A DNA stretch of 62,799 nucleotides from Pseudomonadota bacterium (GTDB lineage Bacteria; Pseudomonadota; Alphaproteobacteria; Azospirillales; Azospirillaceae): contig JAFAFA010000072.1 in NCBI GenBank assembly GCA_023423695.1, forward strand, positions 1-62,799. Direction: 5' to 3'. Position numbers and translations under genes: made by a program. Shown here in pieces: positions 44,490-53,160 of this stretch. Below the pieces are notes generated by a model. The model made no database searches, was not told the origin of the DNA, and was given only the letters and a program-made list of their open reading frames with translations. Position 1 is the stretch's first letter, and every line of letters begins with the position of its first letter.

Positions 44490-44743
44490 AGGGGCTGCGC
44501 CGGAAAGCGGTACCAAGCTACCCGGAAGGTCACGCCGCGGCCCTCCGTGAAGGGGCTTGTTCGCCCGTGAAAAAGGATTCTACAACAAGGGGGAGGCCGA
44601 ACTGTCGCGGACGAACGGAGCCCCTTCAAAAATGAGCCGGGGCGCGCCCGTTTCCTCCGACGGTTCGACCACCCCCGCCGGCCATGCGGCGCCGGTCAGG
44701 CCGGGCGGGGGCGCGAAGCACGACCGGGACAAGGATCCACACG

Positions 44744-45010
44744 ATGTCGACCCAACACAAGCAAGCCATGGATGCGGTCCTGCAGGCCGCCGCGCACGAC
44801 ATCGTCGCCACCCTGCAGGAGCGGGACATCACCGACCGCCACAGCGAGGAAGGGGACCTCGTCGTCCTCGACGTCGCCATCCTGCATGCCTACCGCATCT
44901 TCATGCGCATCTGCGAGGAGAACGGCCTGGAGGTCGACGCCGGCTATTTCGCCGACCTCGCCGCCGATCTGGCCGAGGAAGTGGCGCAGGACCAGGATTA
45001 CGACGACTGA
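44744..45010 (+). CDS. Small acidic hypothetical protein
   Basis: This 88-residue, strongly acidic protein (MSTQHKQAMDAVLQAAAHDI onward) has a C-terminus rich in Asp and Glu (VAQDQDYDD). It is predicted fully helical and soluble. An ATG at 44744 is preceded by AAGGAT. I know no named family. It is followed by its own terminator, so it is a separate unit of 267 bp. A nucleic-acid mimic or small regulatory protein is conceivable from its charge, but that is speculation. Confidence 0.6.
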   Translation: MSTQHKQAMDAVLQAAAHDIVATLQERDITDRHSEEGDLVVLDVAILHAYRIFMRICEENGLEVDAGYFADLAADLAEEVAQDQDYDD

Positions 45011-45038
45011 ACCCGGGAGAGTGAGTTCGAGACCCGAA

Positions 45039-45090
45039 TGCCCCCGCCCCTCCCCGCGCAGCATGGGAAGGGCGGGGGCACTTCCTTTTG
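45039..45090 (+). terminator. Terminator after the small acidic protein gene
   Basis: An 11-bp stem TGCCCCCGCCC / GGGCGGGGGCA with a wider loop that also pairs TCCC/GGGA, followed by CTTCCTTTTG. Confidence 0.8.
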
Positions 45091-45138
45091 TGAAAGCCCT
45101 GCCAAGTGCCCCATCCCACCCCTGACGTGGCCCCGGCC

Positions 45139-46347
45139 ATGGTCCCTGACGTGGCGATCGTCGGCGCCGGCCCCGCCGGGCTGATGGCGGCGGAGATCGC
45201 TGCCGGCGCCGGTCTGCGGGTCGCCGTGTTCGACCACACGCCCACCCCGGCGCGCAAGCTGCTGCTGGCCGGGCGCGGCGGGCTGAACCTGACCCATTCG
45301 GAACCGCTCGACCGCTTCCTGCCGCGTTATGGCGCCGCCGAGCCGCTGTTCCGCCGTCTGCTGGCCGGTTTCTCGCCCGACGACCTGCGCGGCTGGGCCG
45401 CCGGACTGGGCATCGAAACCTTCGTCGGCAGCAGCGGCCGCGTCTTCCCGGTGCAGATGAAGGCCTCCACCCTGGTCCGCGCCTGGCTGCGGCGGCTGGA
45501 CGGGCTTGGCGTCACCCTGCACAGCCGTCATCGCTGGACCGGCTGGGACGAGAGCGGCGCCCTGACCTTCCGGCACGGTGAGGAGACCGTCACCGTCGCC
45601 CCGCGCGCCACCCTGCTGGCCTTGGGCGGTGCGAGCTGGCCGCGCACCGGCTCCGACGGCGGCTGGGTTCCGCTGCTGGAAGGGCTGGGGGTGGAGGTGG
45701 CACCGCTTGTGCCCTCCAACATGGGTTTCGAGGTGCCCTGGTCCGATCACCTGCGCGACCGCTTCGCCGGCCAGCCGGTGAAGAGCGTCGGCTTGTCCGC
45801 TGCCGGTCGCCGGTTGAAGGGCGAGTTCGTCATCACCGACACTGGGATCGAAGGCGGTGCCGTCTATGCGCTGAGCGCCCCGCTCCGCGACGCCATCGCC
45901 GCCGAGGGCTGGGCGACCCTGACCCTGGACCTGCTGCCGGACATGGCCGAGGCCGAACTGGTCAAGCGCCTGCGCCGCCGCGGTGCGGAGTCGCTGTCCA
46001 CCTTCCTGAAGAAATCGCTGTCCTTGACCGGCCCGCGTGCCGCCCTGCTGCGCGAGTTCGCCCCTGCCGCCGACCTGACCGACCCGGTGGCACTGGCCCG
46101 CCAGATCAAGGGGCTGGCGGTGGTGCTGACCGGAGTCCGGCCAATCGAGCGCGCCATTTCCTCGGCGGGCGGCGTCCGCCTGCCGGAACTGGACGAGCGG
46201 CTGATGCTGACCCGCCGTCCGGGCCTGTTCCTGGCCGGCGAGATGCTGGACTGGGAGGCGCCGACCGGCGGCTATCTGCTGCAGGGCTGCTTCGCCATGG
46301 GTGTCGCAGCCGGCAAGGGCATGGTGGAGTGGCTGGGGCAGCAGTGA
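45139..46347 (+). CDS. FAD-dependent oxidoreductase, TIGR03862/HI0933-like
   Basis: The protein has 402 residues from ATG 45139 (MVPDVAIVGAGPAGLMAAEI), with a GTG at 45106 as a possible longer start. The dinucleotide-binding GAGPAG fold leads, then ARKLLLAGRGGLNLTHSE, the GGASWPRTGSDG segment, and the C-terminal ERAISSAGGVRLPELDERLM, which binds the flavin. The end, GYLLQGCFAMGVAAGKGMVEW, is the usual closing of this family. Members are soluble flavoproteins of unknown substrate. The next gene is a toxin, convergent. Confidence 0.9.
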   Translation: MVPDVAIVGAGPAGLMAAEIAAGAGLRVAVFDHTPTPARKLLLAGRGGLNLTHSEPLDRFLPRYGAAEPLFRRLLAGFSPDDLRGWAAGLGIETFVGSSGRVFPVQMKASTLVRAWLRRLDGLGVTLHSRHRWTGWDESGALTFRHGEETVTVAPRATLLALGGASWPRTGSDGGWVPLLEGLGVEVAPLVPSNMGFEVPWSDHLRDRFAGQPVKSVGLSAAGRRLKGEFVITDTGIEGGAVYALSAPLRDAIAAEGWATLTLDLLPDMAEAELVKRLRRRGAESLSTFLKKSLSLTGPRAALLREFAPAADLTDPVALARQIKGLAVVLTGVRPIERAISSAGGVRLPELDERLMLTRRPGLFLAGEMLDWEAPTGGYLLQGCFAMGVAAGKGMVEWLGQQ

Positions 46348-46380
46348 AGACACACAGTCCTGCAAGGCTCCAGCATCCTC

Positions 46381-46695
46381 CTACCGGCCTTGAGCAACCA
46401 GAGCGTCGAGTGCCGCTATCACTCGGATGTGCTCGCCATCACGGTTGGTGATCGATGGTCCGAGCAGCTTGGCGGGAATTGTCGCCATCTGAAGCGGGTT
46501 CATCAACACCGTGATGTTCTCCACGGCGAATGCCGGATTGAGCGTCCGATCATGGTAGGAAATCTCGCTGGCGAGAACCAACGGCACCATCACCGGATCG
46601 GTGCGATCCTCCCAACGGTCACTCTGCACGACCAAGAGATAGGGAATAACCGTTCTGCTTCGCCCTGGATTGCGATGCACGTCGAACTGCGCCAT
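46381..46695 (-). CDS. ccdB: CcdB-family toxin
   Basis: The protein has 104 residues from ATG 46695. It begins MAQFDVHRNPGRSRTVIPYL and has the core WEDRTDPVMVPLVLASEISY and NITVLMNPLQMATIPAKLLG, the CcdB pattern. CcdB poisons DNA gyrase by trapping the cleaved complex; the Trp/Gly C-terminal residues that contact gyrase are not clear in this homologue. It overlaps the antitoxin gene by one base (TGATG). On the chromosome such modules are usually plasmid-derived or acquired; the base composition here is slightly less GC-rich than its neighbours. Confidence 0.88.
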   Translation of the reverse strand: MAQFDVHRNPGRSRTVIPYLLVVQSDRWEDRTDPVMVPLVLASEISYHDRTLNPAFAVENITVLMNPLQMATIPAKLLGPSITNRDGEHIRVIAALDALVAQGR

Positions 46696-46988
46696 CAGCG
46701 GTCCTGGTCTTCCGGCATGAAATCCCGGTTCCATTCGTCCGCGAAGTGCCCGTGCTTCTCGTCGAATGCGTTCCAGGCCGCAACGACCTTGCGCCGATGC
46801 GCCAGATCGTCATCCCGTTTCCGCCGCTCATCCTGCATCCAGGCGGCCAAGAGTGTCTCTATCGTACCCGACAGGTTGTCGGTGTAACCTTGGGCGAGCC
46901 GCAGCAGATCCTCGTTGAGGGTAATGTCGACGCGCTGCTTGGATGCCTGTGCATCATAGCCCGCATCCCTTTTGCCGATATGGCTCAT
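46695..46988 (-). CDS. ccdA: CcdA-type antitoxin
   Basis: The protein has 97 residues. It begins MSHIGKRDAGYDAQASKQRV, then VDITLNEDLLRLAQGYTDNL, which is the ribbon-helix-helix DNA-binding part. A long C-terminal helix (AAWMQDERRKRDDDLAHRRK to FADEWNRDFMPEDQDR) wraps the toxin; CcdA ends in W-N-x-D-F-type sequences. It represses its own operon together with CcdB. ATG 46988; the gene leads the two-gene unit. Upstream frame extension is not believable. Confidence 0.87.
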   Translation of the reverse strand: MSHIGKRDAGYDAQASKQRVDITLNEDLLRLAQGYTDNLSGTIETLLAAWMQDERRKRDDDLAHRRKVVAAWNAFDEKHGHFADEWNRDFMPEDQDR

Positions 46989-47052
46989 GCCATCCTCTGC
47001 TGCTTTTCCTCCGTATGGTGATGCGGCTTTCGCCCGGTGACAAGCACCGCAA

Positions 47053-47090
47053 GAAAAAAGGGCCGCCCCATCGGGACGGCCCTTCTTTTT
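47053..47090 (-). terminator. Terminator of ahcY
   Basis: A stem AAGGGCCGCCCC / GGGACGGCCCTT with a loop of about three bases and one mismatch, flanked by A-rich and T-rich runs, 15-20 bp past the ahcY stop. On the minus strand it ends in TTTTTT. Confidence 0.9.
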
Positions 47091-47105
47091 CAATCCCGCA
47101 ACCGC

Positions 47106-48404
47106 TTAGTAGCGGTAGTGGTCCGGCTTGTACGGGCCGGCGGTCGGCACGCTGATGTAGGCGGCCTGCTTGTCGGTCAGGGTGGTCAGCTTGGCGCCGA
47201 TCTTGTCCAGATGCAGGCGGGCGACCTTCTCGTCCAGGTGCTTGGGCAGGACGTAGACCTTGTTCTCGTAGTTGGCGGCGTTGGTCCACAGCTCGATCTG
47301 GGCCAGCACCTGGTTGGTGAAGCTGGCGCTCATCACGAAGCTGGGGTGGCCGGTGGCGCAGCCCAGATTGACCAGACGGCCCTGGGCCAGCACGATCAGG
47401 CGCTTGCCGTCGGGGAAGACGACCTCGTCGACCTGCGGCTTGACCTCTTCCCAGACCAGATTGCGCAGGGCGTCGATCTGGATCTCGCTGTCGAAGTGGC
47501 CGATGTTGCAGACGATGGCGCGGTCCTTCATGGCCCGCATGTGGTCGATCGTGATGACGTCGACGTTGCCGGTCGCGGTGACGAAGATGTCGCCCTGCGG
47601 AGCGGCATCCTCCATCGTCACGACCTGATAGCCTTCCATCGCGGCCTGCAGCGCGTTGATCGGGTCGATCTCCGTCACCAGGACGCGGGCGCCCTGCGAG
47701 CGCAAGCTTGCGGCGGAACCCTTGCCCACATCGCCATAGCCGGCGACCACGGCGACCTTGCCGGCGACCATGACGTCGGTGGCGCGCTTGATGCCGTCGA
47801 CCAGCGACTCGCGGCAGCCATAGAGGTTGTCGAACTTCGACTTGGTGACGCTGTCGTTCACGTTGATGGCCGGGACCTTCAGCGTGCCCTTCTTCATCAT
47901 CTCATACAGACGATGGACGCCGGTGGTGGTCTCTTCCGACAGGCCGCGGACGCCGTCCAGCATCTCCGGATACTTGTCGTGCATGATCTGGGTGACGTCG
48001 CCGCCATCGTCCAGGATCATGTTCGGGGTCCAGCCGTCCGGACCGCGCAGGGTCTGCTCGATGCACCACCAGAACTCCTCCTCCGTCTCGCCCTTCCAGG
48101 CGAAGACCGGGATGCCGGCGGCGGCAATGGCGGCGGCGGCCTGATCCTGGGTGGAGAAGATGTTGCAGGAGGACCAGCGCACGGTGGCACCGAGCGCGGT
48201 CAGCGTCTCGATCAGCACGGCGGTCTGGATGGTCATGTGCAGGCAGCCGACGATGCGGGCACCGGCCAACGGCTTGCTATCGCCGAACTCGGACCGCAGG
48301 GCCATCAGGCCCGGCATCTCGGTCTCGGCGATGGTGATCTCCTTGCGGCCCCAGTTCGCGAGGCTGATGTCCTTGACCTTGTAGTCCGTGAATTCGGCGG
48401 CCAT
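47106..48404 (-). CDS. ahcY: Adenosylhomocysteinase
   Basis: This 432-residue enzyme splits S-adenosylhomocysteine to adenosine and homocysteine and recycles methionine-cycle intermediates. It has DISLANWGRKEITIAETEMP at the start, GCLHMTIQTAVLIETLTALG, the NAD site GYGDVGKGSAASLRSQGARV, LVTEIDPINALQAAMEGYQV, and the C-terminal KPDHYRY that completes the neighbouring active site. The start is at ATG 48404 with AGGAG upstream. An 18-bp palindrome 120 bp upstream may control it. Length is normal for bacteria. Confidence 0.97.
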   Translation of the reverse strand: MAAEFTDYKVKDISLANWGRKEITIAETEMPGLMALRSEFGDSKPLAGARIVGCLHMTIQTAVLIETLTALGATVRWSSCNIFSTQDQAAAAIAAAGIPVFAWKGETEEEFWWCIEQTLRGPDGWTPNMILDDGGDVTQIMHDKYPEMLDGVRGLSEETTTGVHRLYEMMKKGTLKVPAINVNDSVTKSKFDNLYGCRESLVDGIKRATDVMVAGKVAVVAGYGDVGKGSAASLRSQGARVLVTEIDPINALQAAMEGYQVVTMEDAAPQGDIFVTATGNVDVITIDHMRAMKDRAIVCNIGHFDSEIQIDALRNLVWEEVKPQVDEVVFPDGKRLIVLAQGRLVNLGCATGHPSFVMSASFTNQVLAQIELWTNAANYENKVYVLPKHLDEKVARLHLDKIGAKLTTLTDKQAAYISVPTAGPYKPDHYRY

Positions 48405-48504
48405 GAGGGATGACTCCTGGTGGGCGGTGACGGTTCGGGAAGCGGAGATACAGGCGCGCCGGATCCCCGGCCCTGCCGCTGTAATTGGCGAAGGGTGTAT
48501 CAGC

Positions 48505-48516
48505 GGTTCCGGAACC
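48505..48516. promoter_or_regulatory. GGTTCCGGAACC palindrome upstream of ahcY
   Basis: This 12-bp perfect palindrome lies between the ahcY start and the larger AT-rich palindrome. Its function is unknown. Confidence 0.35.
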
Positions 48517-48523
48517 ATGCAAG

Positions 48524-48541
48524 CATAAAGATATCTTTATG
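48524..48541. promoter_or_regulatory. Palindromic operator, SahR-like, upstream of ahcY
   Basis: CATAAAGATATCTTTATG is a perfect 18-bp palindrome, extended by imperfect A/T flanks (AA on the left, TT on the right). From memory, such ATAAAGATATCTTTAT motifs mark ArsR-type SahR regulator sites before methionine-cycle genes in alphaproteobacteria. It lies between ahcY and the divergent radical SAM gene. Confidence 0.6.
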
Positions 48542-48625
48542 TTTGCTCGGTATGTTCATCGAACCAAGCACTGGCAGCGCTTTTGTTCGCTTTACGTTCC
48601 AATCAGCCACGACTAAGCTGCCGCC

Positions 48626-49717
48626 ATGGATGAGATCAAGCGACCGCCGATCAAGGGCCGTGGCGCGGTGAGCAACGCCACCGGCCGCTTCGAGAGCGAG
48701 ACCCGCGTCCTGACCGACGACGGCTGGACCGGCTATGCATCCGGCGGGAACGAGGCGCTGACCGATCCGGTGCGCACCACCGTCTCCCCGGCCTCGGCCA
48801 AGTCGATCATCGCGCGCAACGAGTCGCCCGACGTCGCCTTCGACCAGTCGGTGAACCCGTACCAGGGCTGCGAGCACGCCTGCATCTACTGCTTCGCCCG
48901 CCCGACCCATGCCTATCTGAACCTGTCGCCGGGGCTGGATTTCGAGACGAAGCTGTTCGCCAAGCGCAACGCGGCGGATTTGCTGGCGAAGGAGTTGCGG
49001 GCGAAATCCTATGTCTGCCAGCCGCTGGCGCTGGGCGCCAACACCGACGCCTACCAGCCCATCGAGCGGACCGAGGGCATCACCCGGCGCGTGCTGGAGG
49101 TCTGCCGCGACTTCAACCAGCCGGTCAGCATCATCACCAAATCGGCGCTGGTGCTGCGCGACCTCGACATCCTTGCGCCGATGGCGGCGCAGGGACTGGC
49201 CTCGGTGGCGATCTCCGTCACCACGCTGGATCGTGACCTCGCCCGGGTGATGGAACCGCGGGCCAGCACGCCGCCGCGCCGGCTGGAGACCATCAGCACC
49301 CTGGCGGAGGCCGGCGTACCGGTCGCGGTCCTCGCCAGCCCGATGATCCCGGCGCTGAACGACCATGAACTGGAGGCGATCCTGGAGGCGGCGGCCGGCG
49401 CCGGGGCGACTGCCGCCAGCTATATTCTGCTGCGTCTGCCGCTGGAGATCGCCACCCTGTTCGAGGAGTGGCTGCGCACCCACGTCCCCAACCGCGCCGA
49501 CCGCGTGCTGAGCCTGATGCGGCAAAGCCGCGACGGCGCGCTCTACCGCTCCGGCTTCGGCACGCGGATGAAGGGCACCGGTCCTTACGCCGAGCTTCTG
49601 CGCCACCGTTTCAAGCTGGCCTGCAGGAAGCACGGGCTGGGCGACCGGAATTGGCGGCTCGACTGTAGCCGCTTCCGGGTGCCGCCGGCCGCCGGGGACC
49701 AGTTGTCGCTGTTGTGA
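48626..49717 (+). CDS. PA0069-family radical SAM protein
   Basis: The protein has 363 residues. The radical SAM cysteines 82, 86 and 89 lie in NPYQGCEHACIYCFARPTHA. It continues with DFETKLFAKRNAADLLAKEL, then GANTDAYQPIERTEGITRRV, and a C-terminal DRVLSLMRQSRDGALYRSGF region. This family (Rv2578c/PA0069 type) is related to spore photoproduct lyase but its reaction is not defined here. The start ATG 48626 has no strong ribosome site. It is divergent from ahcY. Confidence 0.93.
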   Translation: MDEIKRPPIKGRGAVSNATGRFESETRVLTDDGWTGYASGGNEALTDPVRTTVSPASAKSIIARNESPDVAFDQSVNPYQGCEHACIYCFARPTHAYLNLSPGLDFETKLFAKRNAADLLAKELRAKSYVCQPLALGANTDAYQPIERTEGITRRVLEVCRDFNQPVSIITKSALVLRDLDILAPMAAQGLASVAISVTTLDRDLARVMEPRASTPPRRLETISTLAEAGVPVAVLASPMIPALNDHELEAILEAAAGAGATAASYILLRLPLEIATLFEEWLRTHVPNRADRVLSLMRQSRDGALYRSGFGTRMKGTGPYAELLRHRFKLACRKHGLGDRNWRLDCSRFRVPPAAGDQLSLL

Positions 49718-49720
49718 CCG

Positions 49721-49942
49721 TCAGGAGCGGCGGGGCATCTTGCCCAAGGGCGACAGCGGATCGGCCGATTTGGAAACGGCGGATAGCGGAAGTCGGCCGG
49801 TCGCCAGCATCGCCATCACCAGCGCGGGATGGGCCGGGCCGGCGGTATCGTGGCCGGAATGATCGGCCTGCCCGGTGCCGGCGTCCTCGTTCAGCGCCTC
49901 GTTGATGCGGGCGAAGGCTTCGATATCGTTGATGTGCAGCAT
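49721..49942 (-). CDS. Small hypothetical protein
   Basis: This 73-residue protein starts at ATG 49942, MLHINDIEAFARINEALNED, with GAGGGGTACGG upstream. It is acidic at its N-terminus, polar in the middle (His/Asp/Gly-rich) and ends SPLGKMPRRS. No domain can be named. It sits just past the radical SAM stop on the other strand (gap of three bases). Codon use in the N-terminal helix looks genuine. Confidence 0.5.
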   Translation of the reverse strand: MLHINDIEAFARINEALNEDAGTGQADHSGHDTAGPAHPALVMAMLATGRLPLSAVSKSADPLSPLGKMPRRS

Positions 49943-50044
49943 GGTCCGTACCCCTCGGCTTCGACTTTTGTGCGTCGCAGCAAAAACGAAGGTAACAGCT
50001 CTGCCCTCGAATGATCTCATGTGCGGCGCTTTGACGCGGCCTTT

Positions 50045-51328
50045 TTAACGGGCCGGTTCGCGAACCGCCAGCATAAGCCCGAATCCGATCACGAAGAAAG
50101 CGAGAACCGTCGCCATGCCGACACGCTGGCTGGCGAAGGCCTGGGTCGCCAGCCCGAACAGCAGCGGGCCGAAGAAGCCGACGAAGCGCCCGGTCAGGCT
50201 GTAGAGCCCGAACATCTCGCCCGCCATTCCCGGCGGGGCCAACCGCGCCATCATCGAGCGTCCCGCCGCCTGCGCGGGTCCGAAGAACAGCCCCAGCCCC
50301 AGCGCGAAGACCCAGAACCACAGCCGCTCCGTCGCCAGCAGCAGCGGCACGCTGCAGAACGACATGCCGGCCAGCGCGATCAGGATCACCGGCTTGGCCC
50401 CCGCCCGGTCGTCCATCCAGGCGAAGCCGATGGCCCCCGCCCCCGCCACCACGTTCAGCACGATGGCGAAGACCAGGATCTCCTCGAAACTCATGCCGAA
50501 GGTGCCGGCGGCGAAGATGCCGCCGAAGGCGGTGATGGTGTTGATGCCGTCGCGGTAGAAGGCGCTGGCGATCAGGAAGCGCATCACCTGCCGGTAGCGC
50601 CGGGCTTCGCGCAACGTGGCGACCAGCGTCGCCACCCCGTCCCGCGCCGCCCGCAGCAGGCCCTGGCCGGTGGAGGGCTCGTCCGGCACCCACAGGAAAT
50701 AGGGCAGTGCGAAGACGCCGTACCACACGGCGGCCAGCAGCGCAGTGGCGCGGACATTCGCCTGCTCGCCCCAATCCGCCCATTGCAGTCCGAACAGGCC
50801 GAACAGCGGGGCCGGCGCCTGGACGAAGCCGACCAGCGCCAGGACGAGGCAGGCCAGCCCGCCGAAATAGCCGATGCCCCAGCCCCAGCCCGACACCCGG
50901 CCCAGCAGCCGCTGCGGCACCAGCCCCGGAAGGGTGGCGTTGTAGAAGACATTCGCCAACTCGAACGACACGGTTGCGATCACCACACAGGCGAGCGCAA
51001 AGGCGGCATCGGCCGGATCGGGCCTGACCCACCAGAGCGCGACCGTGAAGACCACGGTCACCAGCGTGAACAGGGCCATCCAGGGCTTCCGCCGCCCCGC
51101 CCGGTCGGCGATGGCGCCCAGCACCGGGCTGAGCAGCGCGATGGCGACGCCGGCCGCGGTCATCGCTGCCCCCCAGCGCGCGGTGCCCTCCACCGGGTCG
51201 CCGACAACGCCGCGGGCGAAATAGACCGAGAAGACGAAGGTCGTGATGATGGTGTTGTAGGCGGAATTCGCCCAGTCGTAGAGACACCAGGAGGCGATGG
51301 CGCGGCGGGAGGGGGCGGCTTCGCTCAA
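50045..51328 (-). CDS. MFS exporter, UMF1/Atg22-like
   Basis: The protein has 427 residues with about 12 hydrophobic segments. The opening SRRAIASWCLYDWANSAYNT and IITTFVFSVYFARGVVG are signatures of the UMF1 (vacuole-effluxer Atg22-like) subfamily. LSPVLGAIADRAGRRKPWMA carries the loop 2-3 Arg pair. Transport substrate is unknown (amino acids in yeast homologues). It begins at TTG 51328, which overlaps the stop of the upstream TPR-methyltransferase gene (TTGA), so they are coupled. Confidence 0.9.
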   Translation of the reverse strand: MSEAAPSRRAIASWCLYDWANSAYNTIITTFVFSVYFARGVVGDPVEGTARWGAAMTAAGVAIALLSPVLGAIADRAGRRKPWMALFTLVTVVFTVALWWVRPDPADAAFALACVVIATVSFELANVFYNATLPGLVPQRLLGRVSGWGWGIGYFGGLACLVLALVGFVQAPAPLFGLFGLQWADWGEQANVRATALLAAVWYGVFALPYFLWVPDEPSTGQGLLRAARDGVATLVATLREARRYRQVMRFLIASAFYRDGINTITAFGGIFAAGTFGMSFEEILVFAIVLNVVAGAGAIGFAWMDDRAGAKPVILIALAGMSFCSVPLLLATERLWFWVFALGLGLFFGPAQAAGRSMMARLAPPGMAGEMFGLYSLTGRFVGFFGPLLFGLATQAFASQRVGMATVLAFFVIGFGLMLAVREPAR

Positions 51329-52983
51329 ACGCCCTCACCCCCCATCAACCCGTCGATCCCGAAGGAGATCTGGTTGTTGTCGTAGCGGGCGACGATGCGC
51401 AGGTGGTCGCCGGCCGACAGGGCGATCGGCTTTTCCAGGAAGGTCATCGCCTGCTTCCAGTGGTTGGTGCGGGCGCGGCTTTCCGACTTGTAGACCACCT
51501 CGTCGTCCATGAAGAGGTCGAACCAAAAGGCGACACCGTGGCAGGTGCCGGCGGTGACGATGGTCACGTCGATCACCCGCTCGCCTTCCTCCGGCATGTT
51601 GCGGGTGAAGTCGAAATCCAGCGCAGTGAAAGGCTTAGACAGCGGGGTGTGGGCATCAGCGCCGAGGTCGATCTGCTGATAGCCGGGGGAGCGGAAGACG
51701 TCGAAGCTGCCCATGTCGAAGCCGTCGATGGTCTCCACCGGGTTGATGCGCGCCAGCTCCGGCGTTTCCACCAGCACGGCGTAGACGGTGGAGGCGCGCG
51801 GGATGATGGCGCCGCCCGGCTTCACCAGATGGGTGCGGGCATGCTGCAGCACCGACAGCATGCGCGGGGCCAGCATGCCGATGTTGATCAGTTCGGACAC
51901 AAAAACGTCGGCCTTCTCCGGCAGGTCGCCGCCTTCCCCCACCGTCAGCTGGGTGGACAGGCGCGGCACCACGTCGATGCGGTCGGCATAGCCGTTGCGC
52001 GCCACCGTCTCCTTGGCGACGCGGGCCAGGATCGGGTTGACCTCGCAGGTCACCACCTTCTTCGCTCCCGCACGTGCCGCCATCATGGCGACGATGCCGG
52101 AGCCGGTGCCGATCTCCAGCACAAGCGAATCGGGCTTCACCGCCCGTTCCAGCGACTGCTTGTAGGCTTCGTTCCGCTCGAAATCGTTGATCATCGGCAG
52201 GTGCCAGCCGGGCACCGCGTTGGAGTAGATCAGCCGGCGGGTGAACTTCACCATGGGGTGGTCGGGCGCCTGCTCGCGCGCCGCCTCGATCACCTCGATG
52301 GCTTCCGCCGCGCGGTCCAGGCTCTGCAGCACATGGGCGAGGCCGACCTGGGCGGGGACGAAGCGCGGCGCGGCGGCGAGCACGGTGCGGAATTCCGCCT
52401 CCGCCTCCGCCAGCCGGCCGCGGGTGGAGAGCAGTTCGGCCAAGCTGTAATGGACGTCGAGATAGTCGGGGGCCTGCTCCAGCGCGGTGCGGAAATGCTG
52501 TTCCGCCTCCTCCAACTCGCCCAGTTCGCGCAGGGTTGCGGCGAGGAAATGGTGCATCTCCGGCGCCTCCGGCCGGAGGTCGAGGGCGATGCGGAAACAG
52601 TCCGCCGCCTCCTCCAGCCGGCTTTGCGCCTTCAGCGCGTTGCCGAGGTTGCCGTGCAGTTCCGGCAGGCGCGGGTTGATGGCGAGGCCGGCGCGGAACG
52701 CCTCCTCCGCCTCCGCCGCGCGGCCCTGCTGGAAGAGCAGGCTGCCGCGGCTGTTGTGGAAGGACGGGTCGTTGCCGTTCTCCGCGATGGCTTGGGCGAA
52801 CAGAGTCAGCGCATAGTCGGGATGGTCGGTGTGGGCGGCGACCAGCCCCAGCAGATGCAGCGCCTGGGCATTGTGCGGATCCGTCACCAGGATTGCCCGG
52901 CAGACATCCTCCGCCCCCGCCAGATCGTTGCTGCGGAAACGCTTGGCCGCGTCGATCAGGGTCGGGGCGGGGGTGTCGGTCAT
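51325..52983 (-). CDS. TPR-repeat protein fused to a PRMT-like methyltransferase
   Basis: The protein has 552 residues from ATG 52983. About seven tetratricopeptide repeats fill residues 1-260, including ALHLLGLVAAHTDHPDYALT and SRLEEAADCFRIALDLRPEA. The class I methyltransferase fold then begins with SLVLEIGTGSGIVAMMAARA (E290, G292, G294, G296), followed by CEVNPILARVAKETVARNGY and EKADVFVSELINIGMLAPRM, where the family reads SExxD/MG. A beta-barrel follows. The layout resembles PRMT arginine methyltransferases, here with an added TPR arm for protein partners. Target proteins are unknown. Confidence 0.88.
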   Translation of the reverse strand: MTDTPAPTLIDAAKRFRSNDLAGAEDVCRAILVTDPHNAQALHLLGLVAAHTDHPDYALTLFAQAIAENGNDPSFHNSRGSLLFQQGRAAEAEEAFRAGLAINPRLPELHGNLGNALKAQSRLEEAADCFRIALDLRPEAPEMHHFLAATLRELGELEEAEQHFRTALEQAPDYLDVHYSLAELLSTRGRLAEAEAEFRTVLAAAPRFVPAQVGLAHVLQSLDRAAEAIEVIEAAREQAPDHPMVKFTRRLIYSNAVPGWHLPMINDFERNEAYKQSLERAVKPDSLVLEIGTGSGIVAMMAARAGAKKVVTCEVNPILARVAKETVARNGYADRIDVVPRLSTQLTVGEGGDLPEKADVFVSELINIGMLAPRMLSVLQHARTHLVKPGGAIIPRASTVYAVLVETPELARINPVETIDGFDMGSFDVFRSPGYQQIDLGADAHTPLSKPFTALDFDFTRNMPEEGERVIDVTIVTAGTCHGVAFWFDLFMDDEVVYKSESRARTNHWKQAMTFLEKPIALSAGDHLRIVARYDNNQISFGIDGLMGGEGV

Positions 52984-53160
52984 CGCGGCGGCTCCAAAGA
53001 CGGCGGGTACGGCGGGAACACGAAAAGATCGCCGCACCATACCGGGAATTGCCGCCCCGCTACAGCCTTTCAATCCGGCCCCCGATCGGATCGGGGCCAT
53101 TGCGTACGCGCGATCATCACGCGATTCATGCTCGTAAAGAGAGAGAAAGAAGCTGAGTGA

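Noticed and set aside
48405..48523. An S-adenosylhomocysteine riboswitch upstream of ahcY
   Set aside because: The leader does not show the GAGGAGCGC-type core; only palindromes were found.
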